NCBI RefSeq assembly: GCF_000365025.1
Contig: NZ_KB823011.1
Location: 764,621-828,620 of the forward strand
Direction of reading: 5' to 3'
DNA length: 64,000 nt
DNA from: Robiginitomaculum antarcticum DSM 21748
Lineage (GTDB): Bacteria > Pseudomonadota > Alphaproteobacteria > Caulobacterales > Maricaulaceae
In this document: positions 17,271 to 26,719 of the stretch, in pieces
Position numbering within the stretch: position 1 is the first letter of the stretch
Layout of the letters: the number at the start of each line of letters is the position of its first letter
Translations under genes and position numbers: made by a program
The notes under the pieces: generated by a model
What the model saw: the letters and a program-made list of their open reading frames with translations, nothing else
Told to the model about the DNA's origin: nothing
Databases searched by the model: none

Positions 17271-17343
17271 ATGGCCATAGCCTCCATATTTAATTAAGCT
17301 TGGCCTTCGGGCGTCAGGATGCTCAATATTAATCGGGGGACCT

Positions 17344-18534
17344 ATGACAGGCCAAAGCACAATATCACCAATTCAAGCCTATTTCGCGCAAGCTCTGCGC
17401 GGCAAGTCGACATGGCCATATTGGTTGTTCGGCCTGTTTTTTGCGGGTGGTGTTTTCGCATTAGGACAACTTCTTGTCGCGCTTCCAATGATGTCATATT
17501 TGATGCCGCCTGAAGCGGCCGCCATCTCGCCTGCAGCAGTTATGATCGGTATGCTGGTCGTTACATTTATAGTCGCTTTGGTTATTACCGTTCCGATGCT
17601 GCTGTTTTTCTTAGGGGAGCGGGCATCACCTGAAAGCCGTAAAGTACTTCATATAGTTGGCGGAATAATTGCAGCGCTGGTGGCGATTGTGGGTATTTTC
17701 TCAGTTGTCGCCGGAAGTGGTGACGGCGCGGAAAGTCAGGATATACTTTCTGCGGCCATATCGTCATCGCCGTTTTTCTATTCCTTACTTCTTATTTCGT
17801 TCATTCCGATGATCCTTGGTGTGTTCGCCGCCGTTAAATTTGTTCACCGTAGACCAATAAAATCACTATTAACCGCTCATACCCATTTCAGATGGGGCCG
17901 TTTATTTCAAACAATGCTCGTCTTTTGGGTCATTGCTGCAGCGTTAGGGTTCGCTACGCATTTTCTAGGCCTCTCGGACTATGAATATGTCTTTGATCCA
18001 TCGCGATTCGCGATTTACGCCCTCATCTCGCTTCTGTTCATCCCCCTGCAATCGGCTGCGGAAGAAATCCTGCTGCGCGGTTATTTAAACCAAGGCCTTG
18101 GCAAATACATTAAGAACCCCTGGATTGTCTTTGTCATCACCTCTGCCGGCTTTATGGCGCTGCATCTGGGCAATCCTGAAGCCGCCAAGGGTGCGGAAAA
18201 CGGGACATTTGTTTTAACAATGGGGAGCTATTTCGCTTTCGGAATGATTGCTTGTATCCTGACCTATATGGATGGCGGACTTGAAAGCGCGATCGGCATG
18301 CATGTCGCCAACAACCTCTTTGCTTCGACCATGATGGGCTATGATGACAGCGTATTACCCACGCCGACAGTATTTAACACGACGCTGGATCCATCCAAGG
18401 ACATGATTCTATTGGTTCTTTCCATGGCCCTAATGCTATTTATTCTGTGGAAATGGCGCAAACCGCTACAGCCCGACTTGCCCACTTCAGCGGATTTGGC
18501 TGATGAGCATGTGCAAGCAGAGGTCTTTAGTTAG
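17344..18534 (+). CDS. CPBP-family intramembrane metalloprotease
   Basis: 396-aa polytopic membrane protein with about eight hydrophobic segments. The C-terminal half carries the CPBP/Abi catalytic motifs: AAEEILLRGYL (paired Glu and Arg), FMALHLGNPE and GMHVANNL, which provide Glu and His ligands for zinc in the membrane, as in Rce1. Bacterial members are proteases or prenyl-peptide-like processing enzymes, often of unknown substrate. GGGGGA lies just before the ATG. It is 66 bp upstream of the GT-C-like gene on the same strand, possibly cotranscribed. Confidence 0.88.
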   Translation: MTGQSTISPIQAYFAQALRGKSTWPYWLFGLFFAGGVFALGQLLVALPMMSYLMPPEAAAISPAAVMIGMLVVTFIVALVITVPMLLFFLGERASPESRKVLHIVGGIIAALVAIVGIFSVVAGSGDGAESQDILSAAISSSPFFYSLLLISFIPMILGVFAAVKFVHRRPIKSLLTAHTHFRWGRLFQTMLVFWVIAAALGFATHFLGLSDYEYVFDPSRFAIYALISLLFIPLQSAAEEILLRGYLNQGLGKYIKNPWIVFVITSAGFMALHLGNPEAAKGAENGTFVLTMGSYFAFGMIACILTYMDGGLESAIGMHVANNLFASTMMGYDDSVLPTPTVFNTTLDPSKDMILLVLSMALMLFILWKWRKPLQPDLPTSADLADEHVQAEVFS

Positions 18535-18600
18535 TCTTGAATTTGATTAGGTAAATCCTTGTTAAGCCAAACGTTCTACCCTGCCCAGACAAGGGGAATT

Positions 18601-20430
18601 ATGGCAGCCGCGTTGAAAAGATCCGTTCCGGCCATATTTGTCTGGGCTGTCATGATGGTGGCCGGCTCGATAAAATCCGCCCCCATACTCCTGCAAGGCG
18701 GCTTGCCCGGGAATGACGATTATATGCGCCTCGCCGTTGTTCGCGATTGGCTCGGCGGACAATCTTTCTGGGATATGAACCAGTACCGGCTCTTTCCGCC
18801 GGATCCGTTGCAATCCCATTGGTCCCGCATTCCGGATATTTTTATTGGCGGTCTGATTAAGCTGTTCACCCCCATTTTCGGCGCGCCGGGCGCAGAACTC
18901 GCTGCTGTCGTCATTTATCCGGCTATTTTACTTCTGATCATGCTGTTATTGGTGACGGCTATTGCGCGGCATCTGTCGAAAAGTGAATGGATGCCGCTTA
19001 GCGCCGCGTTGATGGCAGGCATGTGTTTTCCGCTGTTTAATCAATTTATGCCGGGCCGTATCGACCATCACGGCTTGCAAATCATTCTCGCCCTCGGCGC
19101 GGCTTTGTCATTAATTGTTTCGAGCACCCGTCCCCGTTTCGCCGCATTATCCGGCGCGCTCTGCGCAATCAGTCTCTCGCTTGGTATTGAGGCCCTGCCC
19201 TATGTGATCGCCTTGTGCGGCGCAGTGGGTATGAACTGGGCTATGGGGGAAGATCGGAATGGACGCGCGATGAGCCTGTTTGGCGGCGCAATGCTGGCGG
19301 GTATAGCGGTCTGCCTCGCATTGTCACGACCGGCAAGTTTATGGTTTGCGCCCGTCTGTGACGCTCTGTCTTCGGTCTATCTGCTTCTTGGCGCAGCTAT
19401 TGCGATGGCCATGTTCGGATGCAGCCTGTTCAGTAATCGAGTAATAGGATTTGCAAAGCGGCTGGGAACCGTAAGCGCTGCGGGACTCGCCGCACTTGTT
19501 GTTACAATTGCAGTGTTCCCGCAATGTCTTGGCGGCCCTTACGCTGAGCTTGACCCGCTTTTGCAGAGCGTCTGGCTGTCCAATGTCGCCGAAGCTATGC
19601 CGTTTTTGACTTATGCGCCTACAGATTTAGTCACGGCGAGCGCACTCATCATTCTTCCGATACTTGCACTGCTCAGCTTAAAGTTCCGACCCGATGATAC
19701 AAAACCGCCGCGCAGTATAATTTCATCGCCTGCAGAGCGTTTGCTCTGGATTGTGGTGATCATCACGTTTCTTGCGGGACTTATACAATTACGGCTGATG
19801 ACATTTGTTGGCGCCTTTGCCGCGCCGCTCGCAGCGCTCGCTATGTGCTGGGCTGTCGGAAAAGCCGACCACATAACTGGAGATATCAAACGCGCCTTCG
19901 TTAGGGTTGGCGCAATATTTCTCTTCTCCCCGATATTTATACCACTAATTTTGACGGCGGTCGCGCCATCTAACATCACTGACGACTCCCAAAAGCAGAT
20001 TGAAATATCCGACGCAACGTCCGCAAATCCGGTGCCCTCAAGCCTTCTGACTTGCCAATCCCCACTCTGGCTCAAAAAATTAAATGCGCTACCCGCAGGT
20101 TTCGCGCTCACACAGATTGACCTCGGCGCGCCTATGTTAGTGGCCACCCATCACAGCGTCAGCTCCGCGCCCTATCACCGTAATGAGGCGGGTAATTTGG
20201 CCGCGTTAAAGGTCTTTGCCGGATCACCGGATAATGCACGCACCCTCGTTACGAATATAGGCGCAGACTATATTATCGCGTGCAAAGAGTTCCCGGAGAC
20301 GCGGATGATACGCCAAATTGCGCCAAATGGCCTGCTTTCACAGATCGAAGCCGGAAATATACCCGACTGGCTAATCCGCGTCGATATGGGGAAAGATTAC
20401 CCGATGCGCGTCTACCGGATCAGCAATTAA
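18601..20430 (+). CDS. Multi-spanning membrane protein, GT-C glycosyltransferase-like
   Basis: 609-aa protein with roughly 11-13 predicted TM segments and a soluble C-terminal domain of about 140 residues containing two possible disulfide cysteines. The first extracytoplasmic loop has GLPGNDDYMRL, an acidic DD pair typical of GT-C enzymes (STT3, PMT, ArnT), and a later loop has MPGRIDHHGLQI. This supports a lipid-linked sugar transferase, but the family cannot be named. The ATG at 18601 has AAGGGG 4 nt upstream; a TTG at 18559 would add 14 residues. It is tail-to-tail with a small gene, sharing TTAA. Confidence 0.6.
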   Translation: MAAALKRSVPAIFVWAVMMVAGSIKSAPILLQGGLPGNDDYMRLAVVRDWLGGQSFWDMNQYRLFPPDPLQSHWSRIPDIFIGGLIKLFTPIFGAPGAELAAVVIYPAILLLIMLLLVTAIARHLSKSEWMPLSAALMAGMCFPLFNQFMPGRIDHHGLQIILALGAALSLIVSSTRPRFAALSGALCAISLSLGIEALPYVIALCGAVGMNWAMGEDRNGRAMSLFGGAMLAGIAVCLALSRPASLWFAPVCDALSSVYLLLGAAIAMAMFGCSLFSNRVIGFAKRLGTVSAAGLAALVVTIAVFPQCLGGPYAELDPLLQSVWLSNVAEAMPFLTYAPTDLVTASALIILPILALLSLKFRPDDTKPPRSIISSPAERLLWIVVIITFLAGLIQLRLMTFVGAFAAPLAALAMCWAVGKADHITGDIKRAFVRVGAIFLFSPIFIPLILTAVAPSNITDDSQKQIEISDATSANPVPSSLLTCQSPLWLKKLNALPAGFALTQIDLGAPMLVATHHSVSSAPYHRNEAGNLAALKVFAGSPDNARTLVTNIGADYIIACKEFPETRMIRQIAPNGLLSQIEAGNIPDWLIRVDMGKDYPMRVYRISN

Positions 20431-20648
20431 CCGAGCATTTTGCGGCCTTGATCCGTGATACGGCAAACCAACCAATCCGGTTTCATTGGATTAGCAAACC
20501 ACCGTTCAGCCAGGCCTTTATCGAGGCAGGCGCGTATTACCCGCGCAGGTATCTCTTGTCCGTTCTGGTCAAAAATTGGTAATTTTCCCCCGGCTTGATG
20601 ATTTCCCATCGCCAGATATGCGCGCTCTGCGCCGTTAATCTGTGTCAT
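20427..20648 (-). CDS. Conserved small hypothetical protein
   Basis: 73-aa protein with no recognised domain. The sequence around AERAYLAMGNHQAGGKLPIF and CLDKGLAERWFANPMKPDWLV is compact, with charged and aromatic residues in a pattern that looks selected rather than random. The ATG at 20648 follows GGGGGA; an in-frame ATG at 20723 would add 25 residues beginning MHRHRIAKG. It is tail-to-tail with the GT-C-like gene, with stops interlocked. No function is proposed. Confidence 0.6.
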   Translation of the reverse strand: MTQINGAERAYLAMGNHQAGGKLPIFDQNGQEIPARVIRACLDKGLAERWFANPMKPDWLVCRITDQGRKMLG

Positions 20649-20834
20649 AAATCCCCCACCATTAGGCAGTCCATAAGCTAAATATCGCATTTGCGAGCCT
20701 TTGGCGATACGGTGTCTATGCACCCTTCCCCCCGAGGCAAAGACAATCTAAAAGAAAAAAACGATTATTTACTTAATCTGTTCGCAAGGCTTTATTTACA
20801 ATTATGGCGGCGGTTAGTGTAGCCAGGGGACGCT

Positions 20835-23081
20835 ATGTCAAATATTTCAGCAAAGATTACTTCCATCGAACCGGATGTGAAGCCGGTCAAAAATACGACT
20901 AAATCCACTATGGCGGCGCTACCGGGTGATGTGAAAAGACTACCCAAAGCGAAATCGCATGGCGTTTGGATTGCGGGCTGGCTGGCCGCGCTTCTTTGGA
21001 TAGGCGCAGTGGGCGCAGCGTATTACTTCGCTAACATGAACGGCGCACAGACGTCGACTGCGACCAGCTTCGAGCAGCTTAGCTTCATTGCTCTGGCCTT
21101 CATCCCGGCAGCTCTGATTTTTGCCATTTGCTTTCTAATTTCCAGTTTTGGAAAATTAGCTTCGCAGACACAAAGTCTCGTCAGAGCGGCTGATGAGATA
21201 AGCCGCCCGGACGCGGCGGCGCAGAGCCGCGCGACCAGTCTCGCCTCTGCGGTGCGCAGCCAGATCATTTCGGTGGATAGCGAACTTAGCGCAGCCATGG
21301 AAAGTCTTGCAGGGATGGAGAATGTTTTGCGCGCACATACCGATGCGCTGACCGCCTCTCATGTCGAAGCCAAAACGCAAACCCTAACTATGGACGAGCG
21401 CCTGACGGAGCAGCGTACGGCTTTGAAATCGCTCACAGGCAGCTTTGACGAACGCATGGCCTCATTATCAAATATGCTAACCGAGCATAATGAGAGGCTG
21501 TCCAGTTCGACTCATGTGGCCGAGCAGAAAATACAAGAGGCCCGCGTCAGCGTGGAAGGCGCTGCGGCTAAGATAAATGCCAGTTCCGAGATCGTGCGCA
21601 GTAATGCCTTATCTGCCTCTGAAACATTGTCCGATAGCCAGATCAAGATCGCCAAATTAGGCGAGGATATTCGCCAGCAGGCCGAGCGCCTCGGCGAGCT
21701 TAATTCAAGCCACGCTGATGATATGAAGACTCTTCTATCGCAGCTTCGCGATGAGCAGCAGGAAATGGAAGCCAGTATTGAAGACCGCTTGTCGCGTCTT
21801 CGCGATATGTCGCTTTCGGCCAAGGTGAGCACGGAGAGCCTGAATAGTGCCAGCGAGGCCGGACGGCAAACAGTCGAGGCTTTGGCGCAATCTGCCAAGC
21901 TCGCCGATGACGCGGTTAAGAAGCGCTTTGCGGATATGGAAGATATGGTGCGCTATTCGAATTCGCGCGCCGAGAGTATTAGCGACCGCGCGGCTAAACG
22001 TGTGCGCGACAGTCTGGCTCTCACGCGTTTGGAAATCGGCCGTATCGAAGATGATATGCACGCTCTTGAAGCCCGTATGTCCCGCCGCGCCGCAGGTGAG
22101 CCGGAGGAGCTGGTTGTTGAAAGCCGTGCAGCGACAGGATGGCGCAAAAACCTTTTGCGCTTTCGTCCTCTGACCGGCCAGTCCCCGATTGAGGATATTG
22201 AAGCCGAAGAAACTGCCATGACTGAAATGGCTTCAGATCAGTCTAATGAGGGGGCGCAGGATATAGCCCCTATACCCCGGACCGCGCCCGCATCGGAGCC
22301 TTCGCCTGCACCTTTATCACCCAGACCTGCTGCGTCAGCCTCCGAGCCGGAGCCGGATATAGCAGATAGTATCGCCGCAATCCGCCGCACACCAGAGCCG
22401 CAGATTAAGCCTCAGAGCAAGACTCAAACCGTCGTACCGACTGATATGCTGGATCTGTCTCCCAAACAGGAAAAGGATCCGGACACCCTGGACATAGCGC
22501 AGCCTGAAGATGCATCTCAATCAGCGTCGCCAGATCTGACTTTAGATATTGAAGAGCACCCTATATTGTCTATTCCCGACACAAATGCCGATGTGCTCTC
22601 ACCGGTCATAAGCCAGCCTGCGCTAAACAATCTGCGACGCAAGGCCAAAGCTAAATCGGGGTGGAGCTGGCGCGGGTTTTTAGGAGGTATCGACAATGAT
22701 GACAACGCCCTTCAACCGTCCGACACCCCAGTACTAACATTTGACCAAATCAAAGCGGAAATTATTTCGAGGCTGTCCTCTATAGGACTTTCGCCCAATA
22801 GCGTCGTTGATGAAGGCTGCGTGATCGAGGCGGTCAACACACGCCGGTTTAAGGGTGCGGCTGAAATGCGAAACGTCGTCACGCTTAGGCTTCCAAGCGA
22901 AATTGGATATTTAAAAAAGGCGTTTGCGACTGACGAGAATTTTCGTAACCAAGCCGAAGACTTCGCACAACGCTATTACCAGTTATTGACGGGCGGTGCA
23001 GATGATCGTGAAAGCCTGCGCGAGACGCTCCAAACTGTGGAGGGCCGCGCCTTTATTCTCTGTGACACTGCGTTAGGCTAA
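20835..23081 (+). CDS. Two-TM long coiled-coil protein, TipN-like polarity factor candidate
   Basis: 748-aa membrane-anchored protein. TM helices at about 45-66 and 83-106 are followed by a long coiled coil (about 115-425) with heptads of Leu/Ala/Ser. Next come a Pro/acid-rich disordered linker (about 440-600) and a C-terminal folded segment (about 625-748) starting TFDQIKAEIISRLSSIG. This layout resembles the Caulobacter new-pole marker TipN, which has two N-terminal TM helices and a large coiled coil; the match is architectural, not motif-based. AGGGGAC lies before the ATG. Alternatives are a chemoreceptor-like or apolipoprotein-like scaffold. It is convergent with the lipid-transport operon, 9 bp between stops. 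Confidence 0.5.
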   Translation: MSNISAKITSIEPDVKPVKNTTKSTMAALPGDVKRLPKAKSHGVWIAGWLAALLWIGAVGAAYYFANMNGAQTSTATSFEQLSFIALAFIPAALIFAICFLISSFGKLASQTQSLVRAADEISRPDAAAQSRATSLASAVRSQIISVDSELSAAMESLAGMENVLRAHTDALTASHVEAKTQTLTMDERLTEQRTALKSLTGSFDERMASLSNMLTEHNERLSSSTHVAEQKIQEARVSVEGAAAKINASSEIVRSNALSASETLSDSQIKIAKLGEDIRQQAERLGELNSSHADDMKTLLSQLRDEQQEMEASIEDRLSRLRDMSLSAKVSTESLNSASEAGRQTVEALAQSAKLADDAVKKRFADMEDMVRYSNSRAESISDRAAKRVRDSLALTRLEIGRIEDDMHALEARMSRRAAGEPEELVVESRAATGWRKNLLRFRPLTGQSPIEDIEAEETAMTEMASDQSNEGAQDIAPIPRTAPASEPSPAPLSPRPAASASEPEPDIADSIAAIRRTPEPQIKPQSKTQTVVPTDMLDLSPKQEKDPDTLDIAQPEDASQSASPDLTLDIEEHPILSIPDTNADVLSPVISQPALNNLRRKAKAKSGWSWRGFLGGIDNDDNALQPSDTPVLTFDQIKAEIISRLSSIGLSPNSVVDEGCVIEAVNTRRFKGAAEMRNVVTLRLPSEIGYLKKAFATDENFRNQAEDFAQRYYQLLTGGADDRESLRETLQTVEGRAFILCDTALG

Positions 23082-23090
23082 AGAACGTCT

Positions 23091-23735
23091 TTAGTTATAA
23101 CGCTTTTTCTGAGGCTCCACATAGGTTTTTGCTTTCCCTTCAGACCAAGTTACAATCTCATTAATTGCCTCACGCATGGCGTCTTCTTGAGCTATGACAA
23201 TACGTTCAACGCGATATTCAGATGCAGTCGACTTGGCTTTAACAAGCTTGTTTCCGACCAATGTCCGTCCGCCGGCTTTGACAAGAACAACATCCATAAC
23301 AACGCTGGCCTGCGGTGCCGTTTTAGCGCCGTTAATGAACACCGCTTGGAATTCGCGGACATCAATCGACAGAAGAAAATCACTATCAGCACCAGTATTT
23401 GCTGAAACAGCGCGAATTGATTGGCTCCGGTCAAACCCTTCAATAATGGCGCGTTGCAAAAGGCTGGGAACCGGGGCCTCCCATTTTGCCCCCTCGGCAT
23501 AGGCAATTGTACGGCCATCAGGTGAAACCGCGATATCCGGGCCCCGCAGTGACGCAGGCACATTTGGCATATCAACACGAATAACCTTGGTGTCAGCCAG
23601 CTTTTCAACGAGATCAGCTCCCACATTAAGGCGGTAAATTGTCGGCGCTTTTGCCGGTTCAGGAAAAAGCGAAACACAAGCCGGTGTTGCGGCCAACAGA
23701 GCAGCGATCAAGCTAATTTTAAGGCGGGTTATCAT
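23091..23735 (-). CDS. ABC-type transport auxiliary lipoprotein (PqiC/LinL-like)
   Basis: 214-aa lipoprotein: the signal peptide ends TPAC with lipid-bearing C20. The mature domain starts with TIYRLNVGADL and follows the ABC-transport auxiliary fold (PqiC/YmbA). As last gene of the mlaE-mlaF-mlaD operon, overlapping mlaD by ATGA, it most likely sits in the outer membrane and docks the MCE-protein lipid conduit. This gene set matches the LinKLMN-type transporter of sphingomonads, where the lipoprotein is the fourth component. Confidence 0.85.
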   Translation of the reverse strand: MITRLKISLIAALLAATPACVSLFPEPAKAPTIYRLNVGADLVEKLADTKVIRVDMPNVPASLRGPDIAVSPDGRTIAYAEGAKWEAPVPSLLQRAIIEGFDRSQSIRAVSANTGADSDFLLSIDVREFQAVFINGAKTAPQASVVMDVVLVKAGGRTLVGNKLVKAKSTASEYRVERIVIAQEDAMREAINEIVTWSEGKAKTYVEPQKKRYN

Positions 23736-24709
23736 TGGGGAACCTTTATACGTTCGCGATCTTTTCCGGATAGAAACATGGACGGGTTGCGTTCAATTTC
23801 CTCAGTCAATCGTGATATTGACTGCAATGTCGAACGCATATCGATGACAGCAAGTTCCAGATCGCGGATAATTTGTCCATCAATGCGCGCCAAAGTCCCG
23901 TCGGCATTTACAAGCAGTGTATTCGCACTCCCTGCCACTTCGCGGTAAGCAAGGATAGTTTTATCAACCTCTTCCAGTGTTTTCTCCAGACGAGTTGTCA
24001 GCGGTTTCACAACATCATTAATCACAATTTGTGCATCACGGGCGGTTTCGTCCACAGCGACTGAAGCGACAGATACATCTTTTGCAGCCTGATCAATACT
24101 CTCCAGCATTGTATTTACCCGGGCCATATCCAGCGGGGTTTCACGGTAAGCCCGTGTGAGGACTTCAACATTATCAAGAATTTTGTTAAAATTTACGACA
24201 GCTTCGTCTGAAAGAATATTTTGGACGGAGGATAAAGTGCGCTGCACCATCTCCAGAATATCGCCGCCGCCGGCTAGTAAACTGTCGAGCTGGCTACCCC
24301 GGCCTTCTATGAAATAAGGCCCTCGACCGGGTTGGTCTTTAAGAAGAGCAAAATTGCCGCCACCGGCTGTCAGTTGCACAAAGCTTAGGCCTGTCAAACC
24401 TTGCGGTTCTAATTGCGCGTAGCTTTTTACATCGATCGGCGTTTCCTTAAACACTTCGATGCGCACAAGTACTTTATTCGGATTATCGGGATCAAGCCGG
24501 ATTGATGTCACTTCACCGACTTTAATGCCTTGAAAGCGCACTTCAGCTGACTCTTGAATCCCGCGAACCGGCCCGTCAAAGGTGACGATATATTCGTCAA
24601 ATTCCTGATTAGGACCTGCACCTGACAACCAGAGAATCATCGCCAATATGCCCGTCGCAGCCAACATGACAAATGTGCCGATCAATGCAAAATGCGCGCG
24701 ACTTTCCAT
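23732..24709 (-). CDS. mlaD: MCE-domain lipid transport substrate-binding protein (MlaD family)
   Basis: 325-aa protein with an N-terminal TM anchor (FALIGTFVMLAATGILAMIL, about 8-27) and a periplasmic MCE domain (about 38-120; YIVTFDGPVRGIQESAEVRFQGIKVGEV). A long alpha-helical extension (about 150-325) follows. MCE proteins form hexameric pores that pass phospholipids between inner and outer membranes. The helical extension is longer than in E. coli MlaD and is typical of YrbD/LinM-like proteins, where it may form a needle or tunnel toward the outer membrane. It overlaps its neighbours by 1 nt (mlaF) and 4 nt (lipoprotein). Confidence 0.92.
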   Translation of the reverse strand: MESRAHFALIGTFVMLAATGILAMILWLSGAGPNQEFDEYIVTFDGPVRGIQESAEVRFQGIKVGEVTSIRLDPDNPNKVLVRIEVFKETPIDVKSYAQLEPQGLTGLSFVQLTAGGGNFALLKDQPGRGPYFIEGRGSQLDSLLAGGGDILEMVQRTLSSVQNILSDEAVVNFNKILDNVEVLTRAYRETPLDMARVNTMLESIDQAAKDVSVASVAVDETARDAQIVINDVVKPLTTRLEKTLEEVDKTILAYREVAGSANTLLVNADGTLARIDGQIIRDLELAVIDMRSTLQSISRLTEEIERNPSMFLSGKDRERIKVPQ

Positions 24710-25527
24710 TATTTTTTACTCTCTTTCAATCCGCCCCGGTTACCGGCGACTGCGGCAGCGCGGCTACGCGGTCCGCCAAAATATTCCTGTATCCACGGGT
24801 TTGGATCCGTAGTCACTTTATCTAAACTATCATTAATCGCAATGCGTTTATCCAACAGCACGGCAACCCGATCGCAAATCGTATACAAGCTATCCAGATC
24901 ATGAGTGATCATCATAACCGTAAGTCCCAGCGCCTCGCGAAGGTCTAATATTAATTGGTCAAAGGCCGCTGCGCCAATTGGGTCTAGACCCGCAGTCGGT
25001 TCATCCAGAAATAAAAGCCCGGGGTCAAGCGCAAGGGCACGCGCCAGCCCTGCACGTTTACGCATGCCGCCGGATAGGTCAGACGGCGCAAGCGTTGCGG
25101 CATGCGGCGGAAGCCCCACGAGGTGTAGCTTCATATCCGCCAGTTCGCGCATTAGTTTGACCGGAAGATTACTGTGTTCGCGCATAGGAACCATAACGTT
25201 TTCGCGCACAGTTAAAGACGAGAAAAGCGCGCCGCCCTGAAACAGCACCCCGACACGGTTATTTAAAGCCTGACGTTCTTTTTCCGATAATTGCCCGCGC
25301 GGCGTGCCGTAAATATAAACTGTACCCGCATCAGGTTTACGTAGACCGAGGAGTGTATTGAGAAGGACGGATTTACCCGTGCCCGAGCCGCCGACAACGC
25401 CGACGATCTCGCCCTTGTTAATCTCAAGATCCAGATTTTCATGCACAACATTATCGCCGAAAGCCGTTTTTATACCTTTTGCGACAATTGGATGGTCATC
25501 CGTAATATCAAATTTTGCGTCAGCCAT
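24709..25527 (-). CDS. mlaF: Lipid-transport ABC ATPase (MlaF family)
   Basis: 272-aa cytoplasmic ATPase. Walker A is GGSGTGKS (46-53), the ABC signature is LSGGMRKRAGLARAL and Walker B is LLFLDEPTAGLDPIG, with HD (MMITHDLDSL) switch histidine. The KTAFGDNVVHENLDLEINKGE start and the TAGLDPI sequence are typical of the MlaF/Mkl group that powers MCE transporters. It sits between the permease and MCE genes in a TGATG-linked operon, showing translational coupling. Confidence 0.95.
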   Translation of the reverse strand: MADAKFDITDDHPIVAKGIKTAFGDNVVHENLDLEINKGEIVGVVGGSGTGKSVLLNTLLGLRKPDAGTVYIYGTPRGQLSEKERQALNNRVGVLFQGGALFSSLTVRENVMVPMREHSNLPVKLMRELADMKLHLVGLPPHAATLAPSDLSGGMRKRAGLARALALDPGLLFLDEPTAGLDPIGAAAFDQLILDLREALGLTVMMITHDLDSLYTICDRVAVLLDKRIAINDSLDKVTTDPNPWIQEYFGGPRSRAAAVAGNRGGLKESKK

Positions 25528-26669
25528 CAGAAGTTCATCTCCATGAAGAACATGGCAAAAATTGCGTCGAGAACGATAACGGCAAATATAGCCTGAACGA
25601 CCGATGAGGTTGTGCGTTGGCCCAGCGACTCAACACTGCCCGTCACGGCAAGACCCTGACGACACCCGATGACAGCAATAATAAAGGCGAATACCGGCGC
25701 TTTAATCATTCCAACCCAGAAGTGCTGGATTTCAATATTCGTGCTAATTCGAAGAAAGAAGGTATTAAATGAGATGTCTTCCACGAGATTTGCGACAACT
25801 GCGCCGCCGATCAATCCCGACACCATAGCAATTCCGGTTAGGATTGGGGCGCTGATGAGACATGCCATAGCTCTTGGCGCCACTAATGTGCCGTCCGTAT
25901 CCAGACCGATGACAGTCATAGCATCAACCTCTTGGCGCATGACCATCGAACCGATGGACGCGGTGAAAGCCGAATTTGATCGCGCGGCCATCATAATCGC
26001 CATAATCAGAACCGCAAATTCACGCAGCACGGCGAGTCCGACCAGATCGACCATAAATATTTGAACACCAAATGTTGCCAAAAGCTGCGCACCCATAAAG
26101 GCGATAACGCAGCCAATGAAGAAGGATAGGACGATAATAATGGGTACCGCATCAAGCCCGACACGTTCAATAAGCGATACGACAGAGCGCCACCGCACCC
26201 GTCCCGGCTGAACAATGGATTTAAACAAGACAACAACCACACGGCCTATGAAAGCCAGTGTGTCATATATTTCATTGATGCCTCTGACCGTGGCTTCACC
26301 CAGTCGGGTTATCACGTCATACCATTGTCGCTGGTTATGGGGCGGTTCACCGTTTCGGGCGTCTGCTGCTGCGGTAAGCAATTTTTTCTGCCCCTCAGTC
26401 GCCCCGATTGTGTCGAACACAGATATCGTCCCATCGCGACCCTTAAGGGCCCGTGCTAAAATATATGCGCCGCTTGTATCAATCGCTTCGGAACGGGTCA
26501 GGTCAAAGGTCACATGCTCATGACCCCCAGAATCAATCTGATTTTGCATCGCCTTGTCAATTGGTCCGGCCGTCTCATAGGTCCACCGGCCCAGAACCTC
26601 CACGACTAAGCGGTCATTCTCTATTTTAGTAATAAAGGCTTTATCGGCTATGTCCGCACTTGAGCTCAT
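25527..26669 (-). CDS. mlaE: Lipid-transport permease with N-terminal STAS domain (MlaE family)
   Basis: 380-aa fusion. Residues about 1-100 form a STAS/anti-sigma-antagonist-like domain (FDLTRSEAIDTSGAYILARAL, with the conserved IDTSG). Residues about 130-380 are the MlaE permease with about five hydrophobic segments and the FFIGCVIAFMGAQLLATFG and MRQEVDAMTVIGLDT motifs. In E. coli the STAS protein MlaB is separate and binds MlaF; here it is fused to the permease, which explains the absence of an mlaB gene. The start at 26669 (MSSSADIADK) is preferred over an ATG at 26729, which would run into the divergent dgcA promoter and start codon. Confidence 0.92.
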   Translation of the reverse strand: MSSSADIADKAFITKIENDRLVVEVLGRWTYETAGPIDKAMQNQIDSGGHEHVTFDLTRSEAIDTSGAYILARALKGRDGTISVFDTIGATEGQKKLLTAAADARNGEPPHNQRQWYDVITRLGEATVRGINEIYDTLAFIGRVVVVLFKSIVQPGRVRWRSVVSLIERVGLDAVPIIIVLSFFIGCVIAFMGAQLLATFGVQIFMVDLVGLAVLREFAVLIMAIMMAARSNSAFTASIGSMVMRQEVDAMTVIGLDTDGTLVAPRAMACLISAPILTGIAMVSGLIGGAVVANLVEDISFNTFFLRISTNIEIQHFWVGMIKAPVFAFIIAVIGCRQGLAVTGSVESLGQRTTSSVVQAIFAVIVLDAIFAMFFMEMNF

Positions 26670-26719
26670 AGCTTGCAACGTGCAAAGCTGATGATGAAAC
26701 GTCAACACAATAACGGCCC

